Part shown: in pieces, positions 1-6,573 of the stretch
How the letters are laid out: the number at the start of each line of letters is the position of its first letter
How positions within the stretch are numbered: the first letter of the stretch is position 1
Assembly: GCA_964559275.1 (NCBI GenBank)
Contig: CAZLGC010000012.1
Span: 1-24,483, forward strand
Length of the DNA: 24,483 nucleotides
Direction: 5' to 3'
DNA from: CAZLGC01 sp964559275
Lineage (GTDB): Bacteria > Patescibacteriota > CALEFQ01
Made by a program: the position numbers and the translations under genes
Notes under the pieces: model-generated
Databases searched by the model: none
Told to the model about the DNA's origin: nothing
Seen by the model: the letters and a program-made list of their open reading frames with translations, nothing else

Positions 1-345
1 GACAGTGAATAACCCGGTGCCGCGATATTTTGACGGAAGTAAGTCATAGACAGTTTTTTTTGCATGCGGATCCTGACGCGTGCAGACATATCCTACCGGT
101 TTATTCATCATCAAGTATATTTTCTCACGCTCTTGCCAACGAACCAGCCGGCCATTGACATAAACTTTATCCTCGTCCGGGTCAACTTGATATCCCCTTA
201 TTTTGTCAGCGGGAACGTTTCCAAATTTAGCGTTTTTAATTTTGCATTTTGCGGTTTCCAAAAGCTCCTCGGCCTGCCGCCGAGAAGCTGCTACGCCCGC
301 CTCAACGAGAAACTTATTTATCCTTATCTTCCGACTCGACGACAT
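1..345 (-). CDS. RsuA/RluB-family rRNA pseudouridine synthase, N-terminal part (runs off the window)
   Basis: This family isomerises a specific uridine in ribosomal RNA to pseudouridine. The visible 115 codons start MSSSRKIRINKFLVEAGVAA and give an S4 RNA-binding domain (about residues 8-70, with INKFLVEAGVASRR-type core and VYVNGRLV). The first part of the catalytic domain follows (YLMMNKPVGYVCTR at about 77-90, the usual LMNKPxGyvts block). The catalytic aspartate lies beyond the window. The ATG at 345 is inside the scpB 3' end, so the genes overlap by 32 bases in different frames; no nearer in-frame ATG precedes the S4 core. No Shine-Dalgarno site is seen. scpA-scpB followed by an RsuA/RluB-type gene is a common bacterial arrangement. 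The family call is firm; which rRNA position it modifies cannot be told. Confidence 0.9.
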   Translation of the reverse strand, partial: MSSSRKIRINKFLVEAGVAASRRQAEELLETAKCKIKNAKFGNVPADKIRGYQVDPDEDKVYVNGRLVRWQEREKIYLMMNKPVGYVCTRQDPHAKKTVYDLLPSKYRGTGLFTV

Positions 346-988
346 TTATAGGAATTGAATATTCTTTATTCTTTTTGTAGTCCGCTTCGCCGCGTTTGGC
401 CTCAATATCATCCTCCCCCGTCTCCACCGAAGCTTTCTCTTCTTCCGCCATCGCTTTCTCCAGGTGACGCATCGCCTCACTTTGACTCAACTCAGTAAAA
501 TCGGGGAGTTCTTCCCGTTTGGAGATGCCAAGTAATTTCATGAAATCGAAACTAATCTGGTACTCAAACATGCGGGCATCTTGCTTGCTCCGACGACGAT
601 CCACCAAGCCGCGCATCAGCAGATTGCGTAGCATTATCGAGGAATTAACTCCCCGGATGAAATCTATTTCCGGACGCGTTATCGGTTGACGGTAAGCAAT
701 AATCGCTAGTGTTTCTAGTGCTGCCCGGGAAAGCTTGCCTTCGATATCTTCCTTGAGAAAAGGTTCCGTAACCGTCCGCGTCTCTCCGCGCGAGACTAGC
801 TGGACATCTTGGCTGTCTAAAATAATCTGCATTCCCCGCTCACTGGCTTCGTACTCTTGCTGGAGTTCGTCTATTTTGTTTTTTACTTCCGGCACCATCG
901 CCCGTGTGAATTTAGCCAGGTCCTTAAACGAGACCGGCCGCCCGGCGACAAACAACAATGATTCTATTTTTTGCTTCAAACTAGCCAT
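314..988 (-). CDS. scpB: Segregation and condensation protein B
   Basis: ScpB forms a dimer of winged-helix proteins that binds ScpA and SMC in the bacterial condensin complex, compacting and segregating the chromosome. The 224-residue product opens with the family pattern (KIESLLFVAGRPVSFKDLAK, about residues 7-26). It has the typical central stretch around ALETLAIIAYRQPITRPEID (about 91-110) and the RGVNSS segment. The C-terminal 50 residues are acidic, charged and low-complexity, a usual variable tail. It follows scpA with a 9-base gap and its end overlaps the RsuA-family gene, so all three are probably translated from one message. Confidence 0.95.
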   Translation of the reverse strand: MASLKQKIESLLFVAGRPVSFKDLAKFTRAMVPEVKNKIDELQQEYEASERGMQIILDSQDVQLVSRGETRTVTEPFLKEDIEGKLSRAALETLAIIAYRQPITRPEIDFIRGVNSSIMLRNLLMRGLVDRRRSKQDARMFEYQISFDFMKLLGISKREELPDFTELSQSEAMRHLEKAMAEEEKASVETGEDDIEAKRGEADYKKNKEYSIPINVVESEDKDK

Positions 989-997
989 TTATTTTAT

Positions 998-1693
998 CTA
1001 TATTTTCCGGAGCTCCATTTCTCCAAACATATCTTCCTGTTTCACATCAATCACTCTTTGCTTCATCAATTCTAGCATAGCCAGGAAGGTGACGACAACC
1101 TCCATTTTGGATTTGGAGTTGTGAAGTTTGCTAAAAACTGTGTTAAGACGCTCGCCCAAAGATGACTTAATGTGATCAATTTTTTCCTCCAGTGAGACCA
1201 CCTCGGTCATAATTTCCTCGCCCAGGTCTTCCATCACCGGCACCGCGCCCAGAACATCACCGAAAGCGTTGCGCAAAGACTTGACGTTCATATCCGGCGG
1301 CGGACTAAAAACACGTTCTTCTTCGACATATATCTGGCGGTCAAAGCAGTAACGTTTCGCCTCCAGCAGCTTTTTGAAATTATTGCCGGCATCTTTAAAT
1401 TTCTTATATTCCTTCAACCGCAGCGCCAGTTCTTCCGCGCTCAGCTCCTCATCCTCAGTCAACTCCAGCTGCGGCAGCAGCGCCTTTGACTTGATTAGAA
1501 TCAGGCGGGCGGCGATTTCCAGAAATTCCACAATATCTTTAGCTCCCAGCGTCTGAATCTGCTGCATGTATTCCAAAAACTGGTCCGCCACCTTGGCCAG
1601 GCTGACCTGAGTTATGTCCATCTCTTCTTTTTCAATAAGTTGCAGAAGAAGATCGAGCGGACCAGAAAATTTTTCCAGTTGGACTTTGTACAT
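998..1693 (-). CDS. scpA: Segregation and condensation protein A
   Basis: ScpA is the kleisin subunit that bridges the SMC heads in the condensin complex. The 231-residue protein starts MYKVQLEKFSGPLDLLLQLI, a textbook ScpA N-terminus (F-x-GPLDLLLxLI), followed by EEMDITQVSLAKVADQFLEY. The middle has the expected RLILIKSKALLP helix and an acidic stretch. The C-terminus (about residues 195-231) is a winged-helix-like segment with VVTFLAMLELMKQRVI, the kleisin C-terminal motif. Its ATG shares one base with the stop of the upstream YbaK-like gene (TAATG), which suggests translational coupling. Confidence 0.95.
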   Translation of the reverse strand: MYKVQLEKFSGPLDLLLQLIEKEEMDITQVSLAKVADQFLEYMQQIQTLGAKDIVEFLEIAARLILIKSKALLPQLELTEDEELSAEELALRLKEYKKFKDAGNNFKKLLEAKRYCFDRQIYVEEERVFSPPPDMNVKSLRNAFGDVLGAVPVMEDLGEEIMTEVVSLEEKIDHIKSSLGERLNTVFSKLHNSKSKMEVVVTFLAMLELMKQRVIDVKQEDMFGEMELRKI

Positions 1694-2202
1694 TATTTAG
1701 AGAATCTACCTTCTACCGGATCTTCAAGTTTCTTATACTCAGCCGGAGTCATCTCGATAGATTCGGTAAAAGAACCGGCATTCAGCAGAACCTTTTTAGG
1801 CTTGTCAAGTCCCTTGTCCCAATACGTCGGAATTTTGTAGATACTACCAAATGGTGCCAGTGCGCCCATCTTCTTAGTAATATTCTTTTTGATCATAGCT
1901 TCCGTCGTCAGTTTCACTTTCTTAACTAACTTTGGTTTTTCGCCCTCCTCCTTGGCTTGTTTCTTTCGACTCTCATTAATAAGCTTTTTGAGCTTATTTT
2001 GGTCAAAGCGCTTGTTGCCGGGCACGACTACAAAAGCGTAGTCCCGGTCCGCCGCTACCAGCAATGTTTTGGCTACCCTTTTTAAATCTTCCTTCTGGGT
2101 TTGGGCAGCATCGTAAGTGGTATAAACTTTCTTGTGTTCAACAACATCGTATTTAGCTTTATTCTCGTCGAGAAATTTTTGTAGTTTGGGTAGTACTGAC
2201 AT
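1693..2202 (-). CDS. YbaK/ProX-type aminoacyl-tRNA deacylase-like protein
   Basis: YbaK/ProX-domain proteins hydrolyse mischarged aminoacyl-tRNAs, for example Ala- or Cys-tRNA(Pro). The start is taken at 2202 (MSVLPKLQKFLDENKAKYDV), because upstream codons in the frame are AT-rich noise over the end of the preceding gene. The 169 residues show the fold's N-terminal helix with KYDVVEHKKVYTT, then QTQKEDLKRVAKTLLV and YAFVVVPGNKRFD. A GALAPFGS segment at about 126-133 matches the family's G-x-x-x-PFG substrate loop. A lysine-rich insertion (about 85-115) is longer than in typical members. It could act on any mischarged tRNA; its place behind aspS fits a translation-quality role. Confidence 0.8.
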   Translation of the reverse strand: MSVLPKLQKFLDENKAKYDVVEHKKVYTTYDAAQTQKEDLKRVAKTLLVAADRDYAFVVVPGNKRFDQNKLKKLINESRKKQAKEEGEKPKLVKKVKLTTEAMIKKNITKKMGALAPFGSIYKIPTYWDKGLDKPKKVLLNAGSFTESIEMTPAEYKKLEDPVEGRFSK

Positions 2203-2212
2203 AAAATTAGGT

Positions 2213-2617
2213 TTAATGATTATTATTAAATTGCTTTCGTAAATATTGTAGAGCTGTCCCGATTTCACCATCTCCAAACATGCTGAAAAAATTTGCGAAG
2301 GTATGTGTTTGCAGTTCTACTATCTCATTAGGTGCCATAATAGTCGGCTCCTGCTGATAATCAGCTTCGATAAAATGAAGTCCTCTCTTTTGGCTATTAT
2401 GTGTCACAACAATACTGTCTACCTCTTTCGGATTCTCAATCTCAATACCAAGCTCCTCCATAGCTTCACGCTTGGCAGCAGCCAAAGCAGTTTCCCCGGG
2501 CTGAATCTTACCAGATGGCAAAGACCATCTTCCCGGCAACGACTCTCTCTCGACATTGCGCAGCGCAAAAAGTTTTTTTCCTCCCTTTTCTAAAATAAGA
2601 ATCACAGCCTCAACCAT
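2213..2617 (-). CDS. Nudix hydrolase
   Basis: Nudix enzymes cleave nucleoside diphosphates linked to another moiety, using Mg2+ bound by the Nudix box. The 134-residue protein has a complete box, G-x5-E-x7-REAMEELGI, at about residues 36-58. It begins MVEAVILILEKGGKKLFALR, the usual first strands, and RWSLPSGKIQPGE precedes the box. The substrate cannot be predicted. It lies 12 bases after another Nudix gene on the same strand. The two proteins differ in sequence, so this is not a recent tandem duplication. No Shine-Dalgarno site is visible. Confidence 0.88.
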   Translation of the reverse strand: MVEAVILILEKGGKKLFALRNVERESLPGRWSLPSGKIQPGETALAAAKREAMEELGIEIENPKEVDSIVVTHNSQKRGLHFIEADYQQEPTIMAPNEIVELQTHTFANFFSMFGDGEIGTALQYLRKQFNNNH

Positions 2618-2629
2618 TGGATTATTTAC

Positions 2630-3076
2630 TCATTTTTTCAATTTATTGTAGGCAAGTTCAAAAACTTTGTACACCATTGGGATCATTTTATCCTTTTTCA
2701 TATCCTCAAATTTCATCCAGAAAACTTCGTCGCTTTCGCCAGGCTCCGGTCGGGGATCTCCGGATTTGTACTTACAAAGAAACAGTGCTCCAACAACATA
2801 GATACCATCTTCGCGAACGAAAGAATGGCTGTTTATATACTGCATCCTATCTTCGATTTCCACTCCAGTCTCTTCCCGAATCTCCTCGCGACAGTTCTTT
2901 TCCAGAATATCATTGACAGTTCCGTCGTTATGGTCAACCTTGCCGCCTGGATAAGCAATCTGCCCGGCGGCGTGGATTTCTTGCGGGCTCCTTTTGATCA
3001 CCAGAAACTCACCCTTGTCATTATAAACTACCCCGCCTGAATATACGATATGAAGTTTGGCATCGTCTGCTGGCAT
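2630..3076 (-). CDS. Nudix hydrolase (modified Nudix box)
   Basis: A 148-residue Nudix-fold protein. The box is atypical. YPGGKVDHNDGTVNDILEKN is followed by CREEIREETGVEIED, so the REUxEExGU metal-binding part is intact. The N-terminal half has an insertion of several residues and lacks the usual glutamate, carrying acidic or amide residues instead. Such boxes occur in other Nudix subfamilies. Near the C-terminus, EPGESDEVFWMKFEDM resembles the domain's last helix region. A weak AGGA sits before the start. It is flanked by an RlmN-like gene 2 bases upstream and a second Nudix gene downstream. Confidence 0.85.
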   Translation of the reverse strand: MPADDAKLHIVYSGGVVYNDKGEFLVIKRSPQEIHAAGQIAYPGGKVDHNDGTVNDILEKNCREEIREETGVEIEDRMQYINSHSFVREDGIYVVGALFLCKYKSGDPRPEPGESDEVFWMKFEDMKKDKMIPMVYKVFELAYNKLKK

Positions 3077-3078
3077 TT

Positions 3079-3906
3079 TTATTCCTGGCTACTAGTTAGC
3101 TGCCCACAGCCCGCACCTGCTATCTTACCAATATCATCAAATTCCGTCACTTCAAATCCGCGGCTGGCAATATATTCTAGCATCACCCCGAACTTGCCTG
3201 AATCTTCGTAGGGGAAATCACGGACGGCGACATTATTAAGATGCGACAGTACTATCCGAAAATAGCGCGGGTCCAGTAATCCTAGCATTTCATCTACAAC
3301 CTGATAAGAATCGTTGAAGTCTTTGAGCAGAAGGTAATTCACCGTTACTTTCTGCCCTTTCCGCTTTGCGAAATGTCGCGCTGCCTTCACAATTTTTTTG
3401 ATATCCATCACCGTCTCAATGATATCCTCCCGCAATTTTGTATTGGGGGCATGTAAAGAGAGCTGGAGTGACACCGGTAGTGATTCAAACTTGCGGATGA
3501 CTTTTTCATTGGCACCAGTCGTGGTTACCTTGATTTTTGCCTGCGGGTACTTTTTTAGAAGCTCTTTAATAGCTTTGCTGACCGCCCGTTCGTTGTTAGT
3601 CGGCTCGCCGATACCATTGAATGAGAGGGTGAGGGACTGATACTTTTTGTTTTCCAACATTGTCTCCGCCTGGGCGACAATTTCCTTCCAGGAAAGATCC
3701 CTCAGCAGCCACTCTTCCGAGCAGGCGCAAAACTGGCAGCCCACGCCGCAACCAACCTGGCAGGAAAGATAGACCTCGGCCTTGCCCATAAAGTCGCGAT
3801 ACGAGCTTTCTATCTTTTCGCCGTCCTTCAACTCAAACTCGTACTTTTCTACCACACCATCTGATCGCTTGGCAATTTTTTTATTTGTTGCTTTTAAAAC
3901 CGACAT
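3079..3906 (-). CDS. RlmN/Cfr-family radical SAM RNA methyltransferase-like protein, short form
   Basis: RlmN methylates C2 of an adenine in 23S rRNA and some tRNAs by radical SAM chemistry. In this 275-residue protein, CGVGCQFC (about residues 53-60) is the C-x3-C-x2-C motif that binds the [4Fe-4S] cluster. SFNGIGEPTNN (about 95-105) matches the GMGEPxxN SAM-binding loop. SLQLSLHAPN (about 147-156) matches the family's SLHA segment. AGAGCGQL near the end holds the second conserved cysteine, used in RlmN as the methyl-carrying or resolving residue. Usual RlmN is 340-390 residues with an N-terminal helix-hairpin-like domain; that domain is missing here. It is 5 bases after aspS. Rather than classical A2503 methylation, it may act on another RNA. 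Confidence 0.8.
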   Translation of the reverse strand: MSVLKATNKKIAKRSDGVVEKYEFELKDGEKIESSYRDFMGKAEVYLSCQVGCGVGCQFCACSEEWLLRDLSWKEIVAQAETMLENKKYQSLTLSFNGIGEPTNNERAVSKAIKELLKKYPQAKIKVTTTGANEKVIRKFESLPVSLQLSLHAPNTKLREDIIETVMDIKKIVKAARHFAKRKGQKVTVNYLLLKDFNDSYQVVDEMLGLLDPRYFRIVLSHLNNVAVRDFPYEDSGKFGVMLEYIASRGFEVTEFDDIGKIAGAGCGQLTSSQE

Positions 3907-3911
3907 CAGAA

Positions 3912-5675
3912 CTATTTCTTTATCTGCAAATGTAATTCCTTCAGCTGTTCTGGTGACACCTCGCTCGGAGACCCTGTCATTAAATCCTGACCGGAACCGC
4001 TCTTCGGGAAAGCGTAAATGTCTCTAATACTGTCAACGCCAAACAAGAGCATCAGAATCCGGTCTACTCCCGGTGCGCACCCGCCGTGCGGCGGCGCGCC
4101 GTACTTCATTGCTTCCACCATGTGCCCAAACTTCTTGTCGACTTGCTCCTTAGAATAGCCTGCCAAGTCAAACGCCTTATATAGAAGTTCCGGGTCGTGA
4201 TTTCGGATCGAGCCGCTACCCAGTTCATAGCCGTTGGCCACTATGTCAAATTGGGAGGAATTAATCTTGGTCGGATCTGATTCGTCAAAAGCCTTGGCTC
4301 CGCCGGCCGGCATGCTGAAAGGATTGTGCTCAAAATCAAGCTTACCGGTCACTTCGCTGATAGAGTACATTGGGAAATCGTATACCCAGGCCCAGGCAAT
4401 AACATTTTCGTCCGTCAGCTCCAAAAGATTGCCAAGCTTGGAACGAACTTTGCCCAAAGCTTTGACGACAGTCTCCCACTTATCAGCTGCGAAGAAAACA
4501 ATGTCGCCTTCCTTAGCGCCGGTCTGTTTTTGGATATCGGCGACTTCCTGCTCAGACAAAAATTTCAAGATCGGCGAAACCGGCTCTTTTTTGAATGAGA
4601 TATAAGCTAGGCCACCCAAGCCTTCTCCCTTGGCCAGGTCAGTCAAATCATCTATCTGCTTCCGGGAAAACTTGGCTGCCCCAGGGGCGCGCACGGCTTT
4701 GACAATACCGCCGTCCGCCACCGCTTTTTGAAAGACCTGGAACTTGGAATCTCTGAAGGAATCGGTCAGATCAACAAATTCTAATTCAAATCGTAAATCA
4801 GGCTTATCCGAACCAAATTTGTCCATGGCATTGTGCCAGGAATACTTCGGGAATGGTTTTTTCATTATTTTTTTGCCAGAAAACTTCTCTGTCAGCTCAA
4901 CAAACAACGGTTCCAAGATCTCATACAGATCTTCACGTTCCACAAAACTCATTTCCATGTCAATCTGGTAAAAACTGCCGGGGTGCCTGTCCGCCCGCGG
5001 ATCTTCATCGCGAAAACAAGGTGCCAGCTGAATGTAGCGATCCATACCCGCCACCATCAACAGTTGCTTGAACTGCTGCGGCGCTTGCGGCAAGGCGTAG
5101 AACTTCCCCGGGTACAAACGCGAGGGGACCAAATAATCGCGGGCGCCTTCCGGGCTGGAGTTAGCCAGGATCGGGGTCTGGATGTCGACAAAATTCCGCT
5201 TGTGAAAATATTCCCGGACATACTCAAAAACTTTGTCCCGCTTTTCCAGAATATCCTGATAGTATTTATGTCGCAGATCAAGGTAGCGGTATTTGAGCCG
5301 CAACTCTTCCGAAGCCTTGGTGCGCTTTTTGTCGTTAATCTCAAACGGCGGCGTCAGCGATTTAGCCAGGGTCTTGATTTCACTAACTAGAACTTCAATC
5401 TCCCCCGTGGCCATATCTTTATTGACCATGTCCGCCGGGCGCTTGCGGACCTTACCCGTAATTTGCAAGACAAATTCCGGCCGGGCTGCGTCGCCGGCAG
5501 CGAAAGCCTCCTTGTCCTTAGGATCAAAAACAATTTGAGTCAGACCGTAGCGATCCCGCAAATCAATGAAAATCAAGCCGCCGTGATCACGCCGGGAATT
5601 GACCCAGCCAGCCAAGGTCACTTCTTTCCCGTCTTCTTTTTTAGTTAAATCTCCGCAAGTGTGGGTACGTAACAT
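3912..5675 (-). CDS. aspS: Aspartate-tRNA ligase, bacterial type, probably non-discriminating
   Basis: AspRS attaches aspartate to tRNA(Asp) and, in the non-discriminating form, also to tRNA(Asn) for later amidation. The start is set at 5675 (MLRTHTCGDL), the family's usual N-terminus; 14 upstream in-frame codons are AT-rich leader. The 587 residues contain an OB-fold anticodon-binding domain (about 1-110) with GWVNSRRDHGGLIFIDLRD, class II motif 2 (CFRDEDPRADRHPG), a bacterial GAD-type insertion, and motif 3 (GCAPGVDRILMLLFG). Residue 31 is histidine; in Pseudomonas aeruginosa AspRS His31 is linked to charging tRNA(Asn), while discriminating enzymes have leucine. The second reported marker, glycine near position 82-83, is not seen. 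No Shine-Dalgarno site. A T-box leader precedes it. Confidence 0.96.
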   Translation of the reverse strand: MLRTHTCGDLTKKEDGKEVTLAGWVNSRRDHGGLIFIDLRDRYGLTQIVFDPKDKEAFAAGDAARPEFVLQITGKVRKRPADMVNKDMATGEIEVLVSEIKTLAKSLTPPFEINDKKRTKASEELRLKYRYLDLRHKYYQDILEKRDKVFEYVREYFHKRNFVDIQTPILANSSPEGARDYLVPSRLYPGKFYALPQAPQQFKQLLMVAGMDRYIQLAPCFRDEDPRADRHPGSFYQIDMEMSFVEREDLYEILEPLFVELTEKFSGKKIMKKPFPKYSWHNAMDKFGSDKPDLRFELEFVDLTDSFRDSKFQVFQKAVADGGIVKAVRAPGAAKFSRKQIDDLTDLAKGEGLGGLAYISFKKEPVSPILKFLSEQEVADIQKQTGAKEGDIVFFAADKWETVVKALGKVRSKLGNLLELTDENVIAWAWVYDFPMYSISEVTGKLDFEHNPFSMPAGGAKAFDESDPTKINSSQFDIVANGYELGSGSIRNHDPELLYKAFDLAGYSKEQVDKKFGHMVEAMKYGAPPHGGCAPGVDRILMLLFGVDSIRDIYAFPKSGSGQDLMTGSPSEVSPEQLKELHLQIKK

Positions 5676-5694
5676 AATTTTTGATTCAAAATTT

Positions 5695-5754
5695 AAAATG
5701 TAAAACGCAAAGCGCAAAATTGTTTTGCGTTTTAAATTTTATATTTTACATTAA
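5695..5754 (-). repeat. AT-rich inverted repeat in the aspS leader
   Basis: AATGTAAAA (5697-5705) pairs with TTTTACATT (5744-5752), and inside it AAAACGCAAA (5702-5711) pairs with TTTTGCGTTTT (5723-5733). It lies 20 bases before the aspS start, on the RNA made when the T-box allows read-through. It may shape translation start, or be a remnant of a dispersed repeat. Confidence 0.6.
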
Positions 5755-5764
5755 CTCGTAGTAC

Positions 5765-5814
5765 CTCGCCGTTGGCGGGGTTGATAATCATCCGGCTCCC
5801 CCGCCAAAGGCGTG
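5765..5814. repeat. GC-rich inverted repeat between T-box terminator and aspS
   Basis: CGCCGTTGGCGGGG (5767-5780) and CCCCGCCAAAGGCG (5799-5812) are inverted copies with one mismatch, separated by 18 bases; a flanking CC/GG pair extends the stem past a T-T mismatch. Each arm can also fold on itself (CGCC-gtt-GGCG). There is no T-run, so it is not an intrinsic terminator. It resembles other CCGCC/GGCGG palindromes in this window. Confidence 0.7.
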
Positions 5815-5831
5815 GTCGCCGCATGCTTATC

Positions 5832-5878
5832 AAAAAAGCCGTCCTCAATTACACAAAAATTGTGCCGCTAAGGACGAC
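5832..5878 (-). terminator. Intrinsic terminator of the aspS T-box
   Basis: On the minus strand GTCGTCCTT pairs with GAGGACGGC (wobbles included) around a loop that contains a small CACAA/TTGTG stem, followed at once by six T. The CGTCCTT part is also what the T-box core must pair with to form the antiterminator, so the two structures exclude each other. Confidence 0.9.
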
Positions 5879-5882
5879 TAAT

Positions 5883-5952
5883 TTAGTCATTGGTTGTTGG
5901 TTGTTAGTTATTAGTTTTTGCTAATAACCAATGACCAACAACAAACAACTAA
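5883..5952 (-). repeat. Long hairpin inserted in the T-box antiterminator loop
   Basis: Two 32-base arms (5883-5914 and 5921-5952) around a 6-base loop pair at about 26 Watson-Crick and 3 wobble positions with 3 mismatches. The arms are made of TTGTTGGTCATTGG-like words. It sits exactly between the T-box core and the antiterminator's closing strand, where most T-boxes have a short loop. Confidence 0.85.
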
Positions 5953-6106
5953 TCTGGCCGCGGTGCCACCTTAATTCACCGATATGGATACACTTCATTT
6001 ATCCTTTACGCAGATTCACGGCGGGATTTACTAGTCATAATGATGACGTTCTCCCCGCGCCTCCCCCGGTGTTAGCGGGATCAGCGGCTTTGTAGTTGTA
6101 GTCTTC

Positions 6107-6134
6107 ATTATAGAAAATCTGGGAAAATCGTCAA
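6107..6134 (-). promoter_or_regulatory. Sigma-70 promoter of the aspS operon
   Basis: Minus strand TTGACG (6134-6129), a 16-base spacer and a perfect TATAAT (6112-6107). The start would be near 6100. The -35 box overlaps the stop codon of the upstream Nudix gene. Confidence 0.85.
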
Positions 6135-6568
6135 CTTGGCTGGGCCGGACCGACACCGGCTAAATATTCCTTAACTTGATCCAAAATCCGCCGTTGGCTG
6201 TCAAAGCTCAATTTCGCCGCCGCCCGCTCGAGCGACAGCCAGGCATAAGCCGCCACCTCGTTGTTAACTGGAACTGCCTGAGGCTGACGAACGAATCCCG
6301 GCCAGTAAGCTACCCGCTTCGTCTGCCGGCGGCCGTCCCGCTTGAACTCCCAGGAGTCTGTTAGCATCAGGTCACGAACAATGGTAACATCCTCTATCCC
6401 GGTTTCTTCAACAAATTCCCGGCGAGCAGTTGCTACCGGGTCCTCGCCTTCTTCCTGATGACCTTTCGGGAACCCCCAATGACCATATTTTTTACTCCGA
6501 GTCAAAAGAACCTGATAGTCATTTCCATCTTTGAATATAGGAATAATGCCGTAAGAGTGTTCCGGCAT
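6131..6568 (-). CDS. Nudix hydrolase, Ap4A-hydrolase-like
   Basis: A 145-residue Nudix protein. It starts MPEHSYGIIPIFKDGNDYQV, then LLTRSKKYGHWGFPKGHQEE (about residues 23-42) and ARREFVEETGIEDV, completing a G-x5-E-x7-REUxEExGU box. The GHWGFPKGH lead-in and early SYGIIPIF are typical of diadenosine-tetraphosphatase-like Nudix enzymes, which remove alarmone dinucleotides made by aminoacyl-tRNA synthetases. That substrate is inferred from family resemblance only. It follows the small conserved protein by 5 bases and ends within the aspS promoter. No Shine-Dalgarno site. Confidence 0.88.
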   Translation of the reverse strand: MPEHSYGIIPIFKDGNDYQVLLTRSKKYGHWGFPKGHQEEGEDPVATARREFVEETGIEDVTIVRDLMLTDSWEFKRDGRRQTKRVAYWPGFVRQPQAVPVNNEVAAYAWLSLERAAAKLSFDSQRRILDQVKEYLAGVGPAQPS

Positions 6569-6573
6569 AGAAC

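Larger units (their letters stand above)
5832..6100 (-). promoter_or_regulatory. T-box riboswitch leader controlling aspS
   Basis: T-box leaders bind a specific uncharged tRNA and then let transcription continue. The core AAGGTGGCACCGCG lies at 5972-5959 (minus), the canonical T-box sequence whose TGGC bulge binds the tRNA NCCA end. A small stem III hairpin, GGATA...TATCC, precedes it at about 6004-5986. CGTCCTT at 5877-5871 closes the antiterminator and is shared with the terminator. A 5' domain with GGCG(C)GGG pairing to CCCGCC holds a GTCAT-catt-ATGAC hairpin. The stem I region is short (about 90 nt) and lacks a clear canonical layout, so the specifier is not assigned. GAC (Asp) at 6036-6034 and AAC (Asn) at 6050-6048 are both in loop regions. 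The antiterminator loop carries a 70-nt hairpin. Confidence 0.9.

Noticed and set aside
2203..2277. A 25-codon N-terminal extension of the YbaK-like gene
   Set aside because: Low-complexity Ile/Asn codons overlapping the upstream Nudix gene; the domain starts at the ATG at 2202.
5676..5717. A 14-codon N-terminal extension of aspS
   Set aside because: AT-rich leader with an inverted repeat; the family's N-terminus matches the ATG at 5675.
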